The notes under the pieces: model-generated
Seen by the model: the letters and a program-made list of their open reading frames with translations, nothing else
Told to the model about the DNA's origin: nothing
The model's database searches: none
Origin: Symsagittifera roscoffensis
Taxonomy: Eukaryota > Xenacoelomorpha > Acoela > Convolutidae
DNA: 64,000 nt
Reading direction: 5' to 3'
Assembly: GCF_963678635.1 (NCBI RefSeq)
Contig: NC_087064.1
Span: 28,872,189-28,936,188 of the forward strand
Translations under genes and position numbers: made by a program
Shown: positions 1 through 11,194 of the stretch, in pieces
How positions within the stretch are numbered: position 1 is the stretch's first letter
Layout of the letters: every line of letters starts with the position of its first letter

Positions 1-294
1 AAAGTTGTGTTTCGCAATTAAAAGTTTTAAGATTAGCTGGCAATGGTAGCATATCAATGTATTATCCGCACCCTGTCAATTTTTGTCATTGCTCAAATCT
101 TAACATTGGGTGTTTCAGTTTGAATCTCGATCAAAACCCATGAAACTTCCCACTAAAAAAAACGTTTGTAGCACAATTGGTTGGTTGACTTTTTCAGGGT
201 GAAGCATCTATGTTTTATTCGTCGTCGTATCTTTTTATTTCTTAATGACTTGACTGCATTTGTGTATTAGTTTTGATTTCCAAAAAGGCGCTGA

Positions 295-565
295 AAACTC
301 CAAAAACTAACTTTATTTGAGAAAAATTAAGTTTTCATGGCTTAATTTAAGCTTGAATAAGCTATTGTAGGCCTTCACTCTCGCCTTATCATCTCGAAAT
401 TAGACCAAAAATCAAAACTTCACACCGGTTTTTCTCAACACTGTTCCAAGTTTTTTAAGATCGTTGTTAGAATCACTATTGAAAGGTTTCAACTTGATGT
501 ATCACTCGACCGATTCCGTTTTTTTGTTGGTACCTGATTTGCGTGGAAAACAAGAAGAATGAAAT
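295..565. repeat. dispersed repeat family R1, copy 1
   Basis: Several consecutive word matches to 34305-34590 in the same order: ctccaaaaa, then 'taggctattgta'-like, 'ctcgaaatta', 'aaccggtgtttctcaa'-like, then 'ggaaaacaa'. Estimated identity is low (roughly 60-70%), so this is an old interspersed repeat. No terminal repeats were recognised. Confidence 0.4.
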
Positions 566-1924
566 TAAATTACCCAAGAATACAAAATTCCCCCTTTTTT
601 TAATGGTCGGAACAATAACAAGGGGTTTGAAGAAGTGTTGCTCCAGGTTTGAACGCGCCCAAAAATGTCTAGCGTTTTTTGTGCTGAAGTAACTATTTTT
701 GTATTTCTGCGCATAAAATTTTTGTTCTTTACTTTCGAAAAAATCTAACTGTGCCATCGCTGTTTGATCGAATGCGGCTTACGTGAAAAAAACACCCTGC
801 CATATGCGAGAACATTTTTTGGCCATTTTAATGCCATTTCAACCAATCTATCTGCTTATCCTTGACCTTCGTTATTGATAGCAATTTCAAAGCGAATACT
901 TTTTTCAAAATTCGTCTTATAGTGGTTTTTGAAACAGATTCATCGCTCAAAACAGAATTACTGATCCGAATCTTCTCTAATGAAAGTTTGATTTTTTCAC
1001 ACAGCGTCTAGTTTTTTCGAATAACAGTGATTTGCTTTTTCTGCCGATCCATTCATTTTTTCCCGTTTTTAGTGTAAAATAGTGCCAAATAAGGATAGTA
1101 ACTACCCTAGAGCGATAATCATTGATCTGATTTTTTTTGGAATTCGTTTTTTTTCTTGTCTTTTCTTAATCTATTTCTGAGTGATGCTTTGGCCCAAGTT
1201 TTTTTATTGAAAGCCTTTGTTGTATTACATTATGCTTTTAATATTCTACGATTTTGTAAAATCAAAAGAAATTAATTTAGTTTTTCATGTGCATTTTTTT
1301 ATTCTTCATTTTATCGCAAATTTTTGAAGCTCCTCGCTCCTCAGCCTTTGTGTTACCAAGGTAACAAAAAATTTACGATATAATCCAATGTTCTCGAATT
1401 TTGTTGCAGTCGCAGTCATCAAAAAAGTGTTAATCACCAAAAAGTCTTGGAAAAGGGAAGAACTCGGAAGGTATGTTCTTTTTGTTGAAAATGCTTCAAA
1501 AGTCTTTCATTTCATCTAATCTTGATAGATTTTTTTTCTAGTGAAATGCAATAATTATTTTTTCATAAGTTTATGTCTGAAGTCTGGAAATTTTTTTTCC
1601 TAAATTTGCTACACAAATGCTGTTACGATTTGCTTTGAATGACAACCAACACTTTTGAAAAAGTATCCAATATTTAAATAGAGATAATTAGGATAACATA
1701 GTTTTCTAAAGCTAACCAGTATATCTTATATAGTACTTAATATTTAGACCGTAGTAATTTACTCACAAACACGAAAAATAAAGAAATAAAAAGTTGTTAC
1801 TTCGTTCTAATAATTCAGTTATCTCGACAGAGTGGTACTGATTCCATTAGCAGTTTTGAAAACGGTATCCGTTTTGAAGAAAAAACTGAATTTTGCGTTT
1901 CTTAAACTTTTTTTGGAATCAGAA

Positions 1925-2075
1925 TTACAAAAAGGGATTACTGGTTACTGTGAGAGTAGCATGGAATGTTCCCACTGTATTCTTAATAAATACAAACATT
2001 TTTTTTTTCAAATAAAGGTCGTTTTTTCTTTGTGGCTTGATAAAAAATGTGAACGGAAAAACAAAAGTTAAGCAA
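1925..2075. repeat. dispersed repeat family R2, copy 1
   Basis: Resembles 33650-33800 over about 140 bp, anchored by 'ggttactgtg', then an 'agtaacacagaatgttcc'-like stretch, then a 'gataaaa...gtgaac'-like end. Both copies are in the same orientation. A short related piece ('ttgaatgttccg') occurs near 46566. Confidence 0.4.
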
Positions 2076-2146
2076 ATGCAACATTCATTGTCAAAAAACC
2101 CAAAAAACGAAAAAAATGTACGAATTAGCAGGCACCAAAATTGTTA

Positions 2147-2287
2147 TCAATTCAAACAAATTGTTGCAACACTTTAATTGTTTAAACATTTTCTTAGCAT
2201 TTAACTTCAAAGTGAGAATTGGAGAATTTGCAATTGCTGTAGAATTGCAGAATTGATGACTTTAAAAACTGAAAAAAAACACTTGAC
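2147..2287 (+). repeat. left arm of a palindromic (foldback) element, cut off by retroelement 1
   Basis: This 141 bp is the inverted counterpart of about 9100-9239 and is also repeated directly at 8826-8967 beyond the 3' LTR. It starts with 'atcaattcaaac' and ends with 'cttgac' directly against the 5' LTR. Together with 8968-9239 it would form a palindrome of about 410 bp with only a few bases at the centre. Confidence 0.7.
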
Positions 2288-2497
2288 TGTTGTGATTTGT
2301 TTTTAGTGTCTTAAATGACCTTCGGTAGTTAATTAATACCTGTTAACCAATTTAGTTACGACCATTGGTCGATATGAGATAATTCTGAGTTGTCCTTTCA
2401 ACGTTCGTAATTCAAATACTTCCTTTTAATAGTTTTATTCTTTTAAGTTTATGTACAGCAATTGTACATAGGTATACAGAATTAGAACAGTTTATTA
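2288..2497 (+). repeat. 5' LTR of retroelement 1
   Basis: Begins TGTTGTGA and ends just before the primer-binding site. It matches 8615-8824 with five differences, three of them clustered in the last 20 bases. It contains the palindromic word 'tgtacagcaattgtaca'. No TATA box was assigned. Confidence 0.9.
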
Positions 2498-2520
2498 TGG
2501 CGCAGTCTAATGATTCGAAC
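2498..2520 (+). promoter_or_regulatory. primer-binding site of retroelement 1 (tRNA-Ser-like)
   Basis: TGGCGCAGTC is complementary to the CCA-terminated 3' end of a tRNA-Ser-type acceptor (…GACTGCGCCA). The further 'attcgaac' at 2513-2520 matches the complement of a tRNA T-loop. Serine tRNA primers are known for the insect 17.6/297 group of Ty3/gypsy elements. The site abuts the LTR with no spacer. Confidence 0.75.
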
Positions 2521-2601
2521 GTGCGTGGAATTCCCCCCTTTTGGCCTGATCATACCCTAGAGCCACCGCATGCCTGGACCCAATAGAGCGACCAATTTCA
2601 A

Positions 2602-3470
2602 TTGGCGATCATTGCCAAAGAAAATCTGGATTTAGAGAGTCTGCACGGACCAAAGATACCAGAGACGCAAATACCAATTTTGGAACAAGCAACAGTCAGC
2701 GAGTCGGACACGGAAAGAGCCAACAGAGAGAATAGGAACAAAAACGCGATGAAACAGTACGAATCCGCCGAAGAAAAGCGGATCAGCGAAGAAAAGAGGA
2801 AGTTTAATGGAATGAGACGAACGGAGGCAGACAAGAAACTGCGATCAATTTTATTTCCAGCCTTAGGGAGCGAAGGAAAAAGAGTCTTTACACAGAAGAA
2901 CAAGAGAGTCAAGATTTTAGCAATAACTTTCTCCGAGTTCTGGACTTTGCTTGACGCAGCCTTTAACAAACCGCCCAACACTACATTCGAAAGATATAAA
3001 TTATTAAATCGAAAGCAGAAAGACCGAGGGTCGTACGAACAATTCTGGAAAGCCCTGACGGATTTGGCCAGCACGTGCAACATCAAGGAATCTGACGAGG
3101 CAGAGTGGATAAGGGACATTTTCATCTGCAACATGAAGAACACAGATACCCAGAGGAAACTACTGTCAGCAACCATAAGCCCGTCGGAAACACTTAATCA
3201 AGCTTTAATTGACGGAAAGGGATATTTTAATCACCAGAAATATGTCACGGTCATTGACCAACGGGACAACTTTTAAATCTTTTAATAATCACAATCAGAT
3301 CAAAAAGGAACCGAGCCTAAACATTGAACGGAGTAACTCGTGCATGGAATGTGGGAATGCATTCACAAAAGGGCACTTAAACGTCTGCCCAGCGAAGGAC
3401 ATAACCTGTAAAAATTGTAATTAAAAAGGACACTTCGCCAACATATGTAAGTCACGCAAAAAGAGACCAA
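2602..3470 (+). pseudogene. gag: gag remnant of retroelement 1 with zinc knuckles
   Basis: The first frame (2602-3276) gives a charged N-terminal part followed by a capsid-like region: 'LLNRKQKDRGSYEQFW', then 'ASTCNIKESDEAEWIRDIF', as in Ty3/gypsy capsids. No ATG opens this frame; a TAG lies at 2584. A +1 shift in 3209-3276 leads to a nucleocapsid part. That part has an atypical C-X2-C-X7-H-X3-C and then a standard C-X2-C-X4-H-X4-C knuckle near 3410-3450, whose second X is a TAA stop (3422-3424). The shift could be programmed or a mutation; the in-knuckle stop is a lesion. Confidence 0.8.
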
Positions 3471-3613
3471 CTGTAAATACTGTATGAGATAATTATGTAA
3501 ATACCGAGAATTGTACATACGCACCTCCGGAAAACTCGTGGGCAGAAGACCAAGAATCGTGTGATGTTATAAATGCGTGGAACGAGTACGGACAGAGTGA
3601 CGTTGACGATTTT

Positions 3614-4249
3614 TTGGTGTTGAGCGTTAAAACTATTTACGACAAAAACGATCTCGAAACAAAGAAACTCCTGAACTTAGGCATCGGCTGTGCTATGATT
3701 CTAAATATGAACATACCTGTAAATTCAGCAAGCCCCGTAAGTTTTTTAGAACAGAATGTATTACACGAAAATAAACTGAGATATCCGAACCTCAAAATAC
3801 ACCCAGTGGAGAAAAGGATAAAAGACTTATACTGCGGATTCACCGATGACACGATCAATATCTTGGGGAAAATAGTTGTCAGAACACAGTCCAATGGATG
3901 GATCGGCGAAGAAACCCCGTTCATCATAACTGGTGGACATGAACGAAACATCCTGGGAAACGAAAATTTACCCAAGCTGGGCATAGAAGTGACACAGAGG
4001 AGATGCCCCCAATCAATCTGCATGGTCAACCAACCCACACTCGAGAGTGAGTACAAAAACTTACCTTCTTTATCTGACAAGATTTTTAACGAGTTCAAAG
4101 AACTATTCACCAGAGTGGGAAAAATACCTAACGACCGAAAAGTAACATATTTTCACTCACCTTTTAAACCAATACAATCCAAAGGGAGAAGAGTCCCACT
4201 CCACTTACTCGCCGGAGTGAACGAAGAAATAAAAAGAATGGTCACATAA
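3614..4249 (+). pseudogene. pol: aspartic protease region of retroelement 1, active site altered
   Basis: About 211 codons in the same frame as the nucleocapsid part. Residues VNSASPVSFL (codons near 3719-3748) sit where retroelement proteases have a D-S/T-G triad followed by a hydrophobic stretch. The downstream 'NILGNENLPKLGIEVTQ' fits the conserved Ile-Leu-Gly/Asn…Lys-Leu-Gly-Ile end of the domain. The codon at the catalytic aspartate is AAT (Asn, 3722-3724) and the Gly position is Ala, so the product would not be an active protease. The frame stops at 4249, before the RT. Confidence 0.65.
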
Positions 4250-4380
4250 TAAAATTAGAGAAATGCGTCGAAGATTGTTTTATCAGCCCAATTGCAATTA
4301 CTTGGAAAAAGTATACTTCGATCAAACTGGCGTTAGACTCCAAGTTATTAAACGATCAAATTTTTAAAAATAAGTATCAA

Positions 4381-5530
4381 ATGCTGAACATCCATGAAGT
4401 TATAGATAACGTGGCTCTTCAAATCTCAGAGAAATCCAACAGGCGAGTTTGGTTTAGTAATCTAGACCTGAAAAACGCGTATAGCCAACTCAAACTATGC
4501 GAACAAACAAGTAAACAGTGCAATTTTAGCATAGTAGGCGGTGAAACTACCGGAACGTATCGCTTTTTAACGGGATTTTACGGACTGGGGGACATGCCAA
4601 ATGAGTTCCAACGGAACATGGACTCTCTGTTAAAAAATATCCCTTTCACAATTTGTTACATAGACGACATCCTGGTAGCCTCGCGTGGATCCTTGGAAGA
4701 ACACAAATTAGTTGTGTATAAAGTCTTATCAAATTTAGATAAAAGCAACATGGCAGTTAAATGGGGGAAATGCGCATGCGCCTTTTTTAAATCAGAAATT
4801 GAATGGCTTGGCTTCAAAATTTTTGGCGATGGAGTACGACCTTTGGTCGGTAAAGCAGACGCAATAATAAATTTGCCAACCTCCAAGAATATTTCCGAAT
4901 TACGTTCATTTTTCGGCTCGATAAACCAATACGTAAATTTCGTTCCTAACTTATCGACATTAAGTTCTCCACTTCGCCCTCTACCAAACAAAAAATTGGT
5001 CTACAAATGGGACAATAACCATTCCATAGCGTTTGAAAAGTTAAAAGCGGAAATCTTAAATATCACAGAAAACAGCCACTTTGATATAAAAGAGAAGACC
5101 AGACTGAAAACGGATGCTTCACACAACGGACTAGGGTCGACCCTAGAACAATTACAGGGCGACCAGTGGAAAACAATCGCGTTTGCATCCAGATTTTTGA
5201 AGAACCATGAAATGAAGTTTTCTACCAACGAGTTGGAGTTGCTGGGAGTCGTATGGGCAACTGAATATTTTAGAAACTACCTGTACGGAACTGAATTTCA
5301 AATAGTAACAGACCATAAAGCATTACTATCAGCACTTTCAGCAAATCATGGAAATAAAAAAATGCATTGTCGATTGACCCATTTGGGTGAACAGACTGTT
5401 ACCATTCAATTTTAAAAATTCGCATTTACCAGGAAAGGACATGGGTTTTACAGACCTTTTATCTAGACTCCTTTTGGGCAAAGCTCTCCCAATTTCTCAT
5501 TATGACGACGAATTTGTAGTCGCTTCAATC
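4381..5530 (+). pseudogene. pol: reverse transcriptase and RNase H of retroelement 1
   Basis: 4381-5415 is open for 344 codons. It starts inside the RT fingers ('NIHEVIDNV'), then FSNLDLKNAYSQ with the first catalytic Asp, 'TGFYGLGDMPNEFQR', and YIDD at 4657-4668 with both catalytic Asp intact. The thumb/connection contains 'LRSFFGSINQYVNFVPNL'. RNase H follows with 'KTDASHNGLG', 'STNELELLGVVWA' and 'VTDHKALLSAL', which keep the catalytic Asp and Glu. The frame then shifts by +1 between 5387 and 5412 into 'DRLLPFNF…LPGKDMGFTDLLSR', the usual sequence between RNase H and integrase. The N-terminal RT residues (4250-4380) lie in other frames with stops. Confidence 0.85.
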
Positions 5531-5932
5531 GACAAAATTCAGAACATTTTATTGAATAAACAATATTCTAAAATTGTTACTGTAAATACTGTAGATAGAC
5601 CAGCGGTCGCTGTAAATACTAGTTCTCGAGTTACTACAATCCCGTCGGAAAACGAAAATTCAAGCGACGTGATTGGTCAGAATCGGTTTACTAGCTCTTT
5701 AGCTTTACTTAATCTCAAAATTATTGCTGCTATCATATCTTGTATCGCTCGGTCGATCATAATTTGTCACAATCATCATTCTCGGAAATAAAATTGTACT
5801 ACAAATTGTCAACCTGCCGATAACTCGAAACTTAATTTTAAAAGTTTTACCTTTACGTACAAAGTCCTGCTACATTTTATATTAGAGAACAGACAATTTA
5901 TACCATCCTTCAAAAAACAGCTAGAATTTTCA

Positions 5933-7493
5933 ATGGATAAAGTGAATGAACCTCTACTGATCATCCCCGATGAACATAATATTGCCCTCAAATTCAGAGA
6001 TGACCGACTTTCACCCGACCACGCGGATCTCGTAAGAAGATACAAGGCAGACCTAAACCTACCAAATTCCCCGATTCGCCCTGAAAACCACTGCTCAAAG
6101 AAACTTCTGCAGATTATGACCAGGGAAGATAAGGTGCTGTGGGACTTGATCGAGACGATAAAGACGAATCGACCAATGGGCATACACGGAACATACATGA
6201 AAATCTATGCCAAAGATCTACATAAGAAGGACAATTTACTTTTCCTCGATAACAAATTAGTTGTCCCAGCTACTATCAGGGAGCTTTCAATTCGATGCTC
6301 CATGAGACTCATCCAGGACAGTTTGGGATGAAATCTCTTCCGAATACTTGTGGTGGCCGCACATTTATCGGGAAATCTACCATCATGGGAGAACGTGTAG
6401 CCAATGTTTAAAAGCTGGTAAGAACATTAAAGTTTTACTAGGCACCCATAGTATTTCGAAACTTCCGACGTTGACATCCGCGAACGAATAAATTAATCTG
6501 GACTTTGCGGAACCGTTGGACGCGTTCTGGGGTAACAATAATTACATACTTCACTGCATTGATTGCTATACAAAGTTCCCTTTGGCCAAGATCGTTAACA
6601 ACACCTCTACGAGAAATGTAGTTTCATTCTTAAACGATTACTGTCATCTTCATGGATTTCCCAAGAAAAATTAGAGTCGACAATGGGTCATGTTTCTTAT
6701 CACATGATTTCAAAAACTTCTGCTTTAAAAACAACATGGAAGTTATTTACTGCACTTCGGCGACCACAGATCCAATGGGCTAGTGGAAAGATTAGTTTAC
6801 ACAATTAAATCGAAACTACTGGCAATGTCTTTCGAATTACCCAAGCCGTCACTAATCGAGTCGAGCGAAAAAATTATTTGGAAGTTCAGAATCTCGAAGC
6901 AATCCGCGATCGGCTGTACACCTTTTGAAAAACATTTTAATAGAGTAGCGAACACTAGGTGGAAAAACTTTATGTCCGATATTGACCATTTAGATAAAGG
7001 GAAAGATATCTTGTCCAAAGATCGGGCCACTAACTGGGAACTCCACGACGGGGCAGAAGATGAATATCTGGACGAGGAAAAGGACAGCACGTCAGACCCA
7101 GAAGACAACGTGCCACTATCTAGGACAGTCACTCTAAATAAAAACCCGGACGACATTAAACAAGCTTCAGAACCCCTTGCAAAAAGAAAAGCAGTCATGG
7201 GAGGTAATTTATATAGAAAGGTGTCTAACAGTAAAAATAGGTATCCATATTTTAATCTAGTTAAGAAGGATATCATCGACTCTTCAGAACACACCTTAAC
7301 CCTTGACAACGGGCACGTTTTATGCAAATCGGATCTGGCTATCAAAGGAAAAATACTCCCCGGGCCTAAAAAAATAATAGTGAATCAGACACCCACCGGG
7401 CATAAACTTCATACCCATTCGAGTTTAGCTGGAAAACGGAAACTCTCACCACCAAAGAAAGCATTATCGACACCCTCTGGGCATTCGGGATAA
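5933..7493 (+). pseudogene. pol: integrase of retroelement 1 (linker, HHCC, DDE core, C-terminal domain), broken
   Basis: 5933-6331 gives the linker before the zinc domain. The zinc-binding His residues (His-x2-His-Pro-Gly, near 6299-6312) and the CX2C pair (near 6391-6402) lie in shifted frames. The core has a first Asp at 6501-6503, a second in 'VDNGS' at 6679-6681 and the Glu at 6786-6788. The second Asp and the Glu are 107 nt apart, one base short of the D-X35-E spacing, so a one-base loss is likely. Stops lie near 6490 and 6780, with another frameshift near 6665. 6783-7493 is open and carries the Glu, the rest of the core and a charged C-terminal domain ('HTLTLDNGHVLCKSDLAIKG'). Confidence 0.8.
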
Positions 7494-7541
7494 GGCACCT
7501 CAAAAGCGTTCAACACCAGAGCAGGGACTAGCGCACCGACT

Positions 7542-8272
7542 GTGAGCGTGGCCACTCAAGACTCTTCTCGAATTTCTTCAGGTTCCTCATCTTTTTTAGA
7601 CCTAGACTCGTGGGACGGAATAATCGATGATTACTTGGACAATGTGACCAATAATAATATACCTCAGAGCCATTATTCCGAATCTAACCAGGGCTTAAGT
7701 GTTACAGGTACCGTCGAATCCCCACATCCGAGTTCAGAAAATCCAGCGAACACCGACCTCCGGGAGATCGTTATTATCCCCGACTCAACGGAAGCAGGAG
7801 GGTCGCAAGATAACCCCATACTGTTAGACAGCACTCCGGAGCCTACGGTCAGCCCGACGATAATGCCTCGACACGCTAGACCACGCACATCCGCTTTATA
7901 GACGTGTTCCTAGAAAAAGATGACACAGGGGCGTCATCTTCAGTATTCTCCTCTCCACTTGACATTCCTAGGGCAACTTTCACGGTCTCATCACCTTCTG
8001 ATTTATTGACACCACTAGCGGAGGCCCCTCCCCGACAAATTCTTGTTGCGGAAACGACGTTATCCTGGTCTTCAAAGAACTCTCTCCCGACGGTCAGACC
8101 AGTAATTTCACCAACGAAGACTCATTTCCACGAAAATTCCTCGGGTTCACAATCAGCTAACCAGATCACAAAAGACTCCCCACACGAGGTAGACAACTGT
8201 AGTGAAACTTTCTCGACTATTGATTCGGAAATGAGGTCTAAACTTGATGATTTTGACAACCAATTTAATTAA
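7542..8272 (+). pseudogene. Ser/Thr/Pro-rich C-terminal region of retroelement 1
   Basis: Two frames separated by one TAG (7542-7901 and 7904-8272) encode a low-complexity, acidic, Ser/Pro-rich, probably disordered region. It contains 'IVIIPDSTE' and 'PILLDSTPEP', hydrophobic-acidic clusters that resemble SUMO-interacting motifs. Retroelement 2 has a comparable region ending at 15451. There is no signal peptide or membrane segment, so I do not call it an envelope gene. An AATAAA lies at 8284. Confidence 0.55.
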
Positions 8273-8605
8273 CGCACATATCAAATAAACTGAACAAAAT
8301 ACAAATTTGACCCATATCTTACCGTCTGATTTTTTTAAATGTTGCCTGTAGATACAATTGTACACGTTAATGTACATACTGTGGATTAGTTTTAAAATAG
8401 TTAGTTACTGTACTTTGTAAATTTGTAATTCTGTATATTATGTATATTCACCTTGTACATTGTACATTCTCTCTCAATTGTGGATTCTATTTTGCTTCTA
8501 TATATTTACCTTCATTGTGCAGTTTGTAAAATCTTGTTCTTTCTCGAAGGGGGAAAAACGGTGTATATAGAGTTATGTAGTTAGTATGCAGTTTTATTTT
8601 TTCCC

Positions 8606-8614
8606 GGTGGGAAA
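8606..8614 (+). promoter_or_regulatory. polypurine tract of retroelement 1
   Basis: GGTGGGAAA directly precedes the TGTT start of the 3' LTR, the expected site for plus-strand priming. A second purine run (gaagggggaaaaac, near 8546-8559) could be an accessory tract. Confidence 0.6.
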
Positions 8615-8824
8615 TGTTGTGATTTGTTTTTAGTGTCTTAAATGACCTTCGGTATTTAATTAATACCTGTTAACCAATTTAGTTACGACCATTGGTCGAT
8701 ATGAGATAATTCTGAGTTGTCCTTTCAACGTTCGTAATTCACATACTTCCTTTTAATAGTTTTATTCTTTTAAGTTTATGTACAGCAATTGTACATAGGT
8801 ATACAGAATTAGATTAGTATATTA
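8615..8824 (+). repeat. 3' LTR of retroelement 1
   Basis: 210 bp, matching 2288-2497 with five substitutions. The bases after it (cattgttt) do not match the bases before the 5' LTR (cttgac). Confidence 0.9.
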
Positions 8825-8825
8825 C

Positions 8826-9239
8826 ATTGTTTAAACATTTTATGAATTGTTTAAATATTTTCTTAGCTTTTAACTTCAAAGTGAGAATTGAAGAATTGGA
8901 GAATTTGCAATTGCTGCAGAATTGCAGAATTGATGACTTTAAAAACTGAAAAAAAAACTCTTGACAGATTCTGTTTTCAGTCTTTTCTTTGCCATTTGTA
9001 ATGTTATTTATAGCAGTTCTATAAATAACATTAAAATTGGCAATGAAAAGACTGAAAACAGAATAACTGATCTGTCAAGTGTTTTTTCAGTTTTTAAAGT
9101 CGTCAATTCTGCAATTCTACAACAATTGCATGTTCTTCAATTCTACAACTCTCGCTTTAAGGTTAAATGTTGAGAAAATGCTGAGAACATTTTTATTACA
9201 AATCAAATATTGCAACAATTTCAGTTTGAATTGATTTTT
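8826..9239. repeat. palindromic foldback element (second left arm plus right arm)
   Basis: The segment up to about 9014 is the near-perfect reverse complement of about 9019-9239 (…'atgttatttatag' cagt 'tctataaataacat'…), with arms of 170-200 bp and almost no loop. The part 8826-8967 repeats the 2147-2287 sequence that lies before the 5' LTR, with a small internal duplication of 'attgtttaaa'. The structure resembles a foldback/MITE-type element. It has no open frame of note. Confidence 0.75.
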
Positions 9240-10812
9240 ACTCTCATGTATCATCGCAAATATTAATTCATAGGCTTAATATGTACTTCAGTTTTTTTGG
9301 GGTTAGCTTTTTTGTCACCTGAATAGTTTCCGATAATTAGCACTGATGAACTGAGCTGGTTAGTTTTTAGAGTAGAAAATCTCGAATTTGATCATGTCTT
9401 CTAGGCAAATATCAACTCTATTAATGATCACTCCATCGACATTGGAGGAATTATCTGTTCGGTGAGTTGGTAACATTTGTAAATTGAAAATTTTTAGCTT
9501 TTAGAGTTTATCCAATGTCGTGATTGCAAGAATAAATTGTTTTAATTTGCATGATTACATATATGACCTAGCGAGCGTAGTGTTATAAAACAAACCCACG
9601 CCTTGTTCTTTTTTCCCTTTATCTTTTCTGTCTTTATCTTTAGAGCTACTTTTCGCCGCTTTCTTGAATGTACTTGCAAAGTGCAGCTTATACTGTTTTT
9701 ATTTCAAATATCCGTTTCATTTCGTTACAAACTCTAGTTTTCAATTTCTATGTTTTTTTGAACTAGCAGATGCCTCATAAATAATGTATTAATTCATAAA
9801 CTTTGTCTTTTTATGGAAGCAATTTTTGAATAACTTCTTTCGCTTCTTCTTGAAATGAGTTTTTTGCTGTTATTCGTGAAATTCTTGAAGTTAATCTTAT
9901 ATTACTCCTGAGTATAATAAACTTGTTTGATTTTTTTAGCTGCTCGCTTCCAAAGAAACTTCCTAAGATATATTTATTTTCAGTTTCAAAAAATTCAGTT
10001 TAACTTTTGCTTTTTTTATGTCGATGAGAAAAAATCTTTTAACTAGTTTTGAGTTGAGATGAAGGATTTCTCTTTAGATAAAACAGTCGGTTGAATTATT
10101 TTTGTTTTCGATCTACTTTGGAGACGATTTTTTTTGTGTTTTTATTTTTTCTTCTACGCTATTAGGCTATTAACTCGGAATTAGGGCAAAATTTTTTATT
10201 TTGCCTGGCATCGGTTTTCTTTCATAATTTTCAAAGGTTTTCTCTTGTTTTTAGCTGTCAGTTCTTTTGCTTGGGAATTTTTTACAAATAAGATTAAATA
10301 CAATCGAGTTGCATGTTAAATCGAAGCTCGTTTAGTCGCAAATATTTGAAGTATAACCTCAGGGATCTTTTTTTTAAACTGCAATTCGCAGAAAAAGGTA
10401 GATCTGAGTCGTAGTTCAGGGCAAGTTAAATTTAAAAAAACATCCGCTTTGTGATTTTCAAATAAGCTAACAGTTTTTCAAGTTTGTTTTTCAAAGAAAA
10501 ACACAATTCTTTTGTTCAACTTTTTTGTTTCATGATTTTTTTGCAGTTTGCTTAGAAAAATGCGTTTAAAATTTGAATGATCAGAGAATTTGACTAAGAT
10601 TCAAAATTTCCAGTTTCTATACTTTTTTGACTATTTTTTGAATTTTGAAAATAACAAATTTTTACTCACTAAAAATCAAGACGGTTTCCTTATTGTTATG
10701 ACCACTCTCGAAGCGTCGAAAGGAACTAGGGCGTAAGGGTTCGCTTTTTAAAGTTTTATCAGCCACTTTTGATAACCTCAAAGAAAAATTGTAGAGATTC
10801 AAGTTTGGTATC
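9240..10812. other. gene-free AT-rich region
   Basis: AT-rich sequence between the palindromic element and retroelement 2. I see no exon, tRNA, clear repeat boundary or long reading frame. Confidence 0.5.
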
Positions 10813-11170
10813 TGTGAAATGTACGTATTAACCTTCAGTCCAATTTATATGTTAAAACTTTATTCAAAGTACCTGCCAAAATCGCATCAGCTTTTCAATT
10901 TTTGTGACACTGTGCATTGTTCTTTTGAAACCAATCGTAATTCTGAAAAAAATCTGAAAACTTCTTAATGTGAGTCTAACATCTCTAGTTAGCTCAAAAC
11001 TTTAACGTAAACCTACTTGTAATTTAAACTATCTTAGTTTAGACGTCTACTAAACTTTAGTTAAAAGAAAAAACCTTGCGTGTACATACTCCTAAACTAG
11101 TCTTAGTTTGAGTAACTTTTTATCACTCTTAGCGTGATTTTTATCAATTGATTGTTTCTACGTTTTAACT
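10813..11170 (+). repeat. 5' LTR of retroelement 2
   Basis: Starts TGTGAAATG and ends 'ttttaact' before the primer-binding site. It shares 'cgtattaaccttc', 'ttcttttgaaacca', 'tgcgtgtacat' and 'tcttagcgtgatttttatca' with the 3' copy. The block around 11040-11110 carries short inverted and direct repeats of 'ctaaactttag'/'ctagtcttagttt'. Confidence 0.85.
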
Positions 11171-11194
11171 TGACGCAGTTAAACGAATCGAACC
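11171..11194 (+). promoter_or_regulatory. primer-binding site of retroelement 2 (tRNA-Ser-like)
   Basis: TGACGCAGT differs at one base from the TGGCGCAGT of retroelement 1 and is followed by 'cgaatcgaacc', close to the complement of a tRNA T-arm. Confidence 0.65.

Larger units (their letters stand above)
1..2146. other. gene-free AT-rich region
   Basis: No exon-like reading frame is supported here. The sequence is very AT-rich with many homopolymer runs. Two segments (about 295-565 and 1925-2075) resemble segments inside an intron of protease gene A and are listed separately as dispersed repeats. The longest open frames (minus 757-476, plus 1832-2071) have low-complexity Phe/Lys/Asn-rich translations and look like chance. 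Confidence 0.6.
2288..8824 (+). mobile_element. retroelement 1: Ty3/gypsy-type LTR retrotransposon, coding region broken
   Basis: The element has two 210 bp LTRs (2288-2497 and 8615-8824), a tRNA-Ser-like primer-binding site directly after the 5' LTR and a purine tract directly before the 3' LTR. Its coding order is gag with zinc knuckles, protease, RT with YIDD, RNase H, integrase and a Ser/Thr-rich C-terminal region. The RT-RH-IN order is the Ty3/gypsy order. The coding part is broken by at least three frameshifts and several stops, although the LTRs differ at only about five positions. No simple 4-6 bp target duplication is visible; more than 110 bp of flanking sequence is duplicated instead. 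Confidence 0.9.

Noticed and set aside
2598-4110. Long minus-strand frames opposite retroelement 1 gag and protease (3176-2598 and 4110-3637)
   Set aside because: They are mirror frames of recognisable plus-strand gag and protease and have no family features themselves.
7542-8272. Envelope gene of retroelement 1
   Set aside because: No signal peptide, cysteine pattern or membrane segment; the region is disordered and Ser/Thr-rich.
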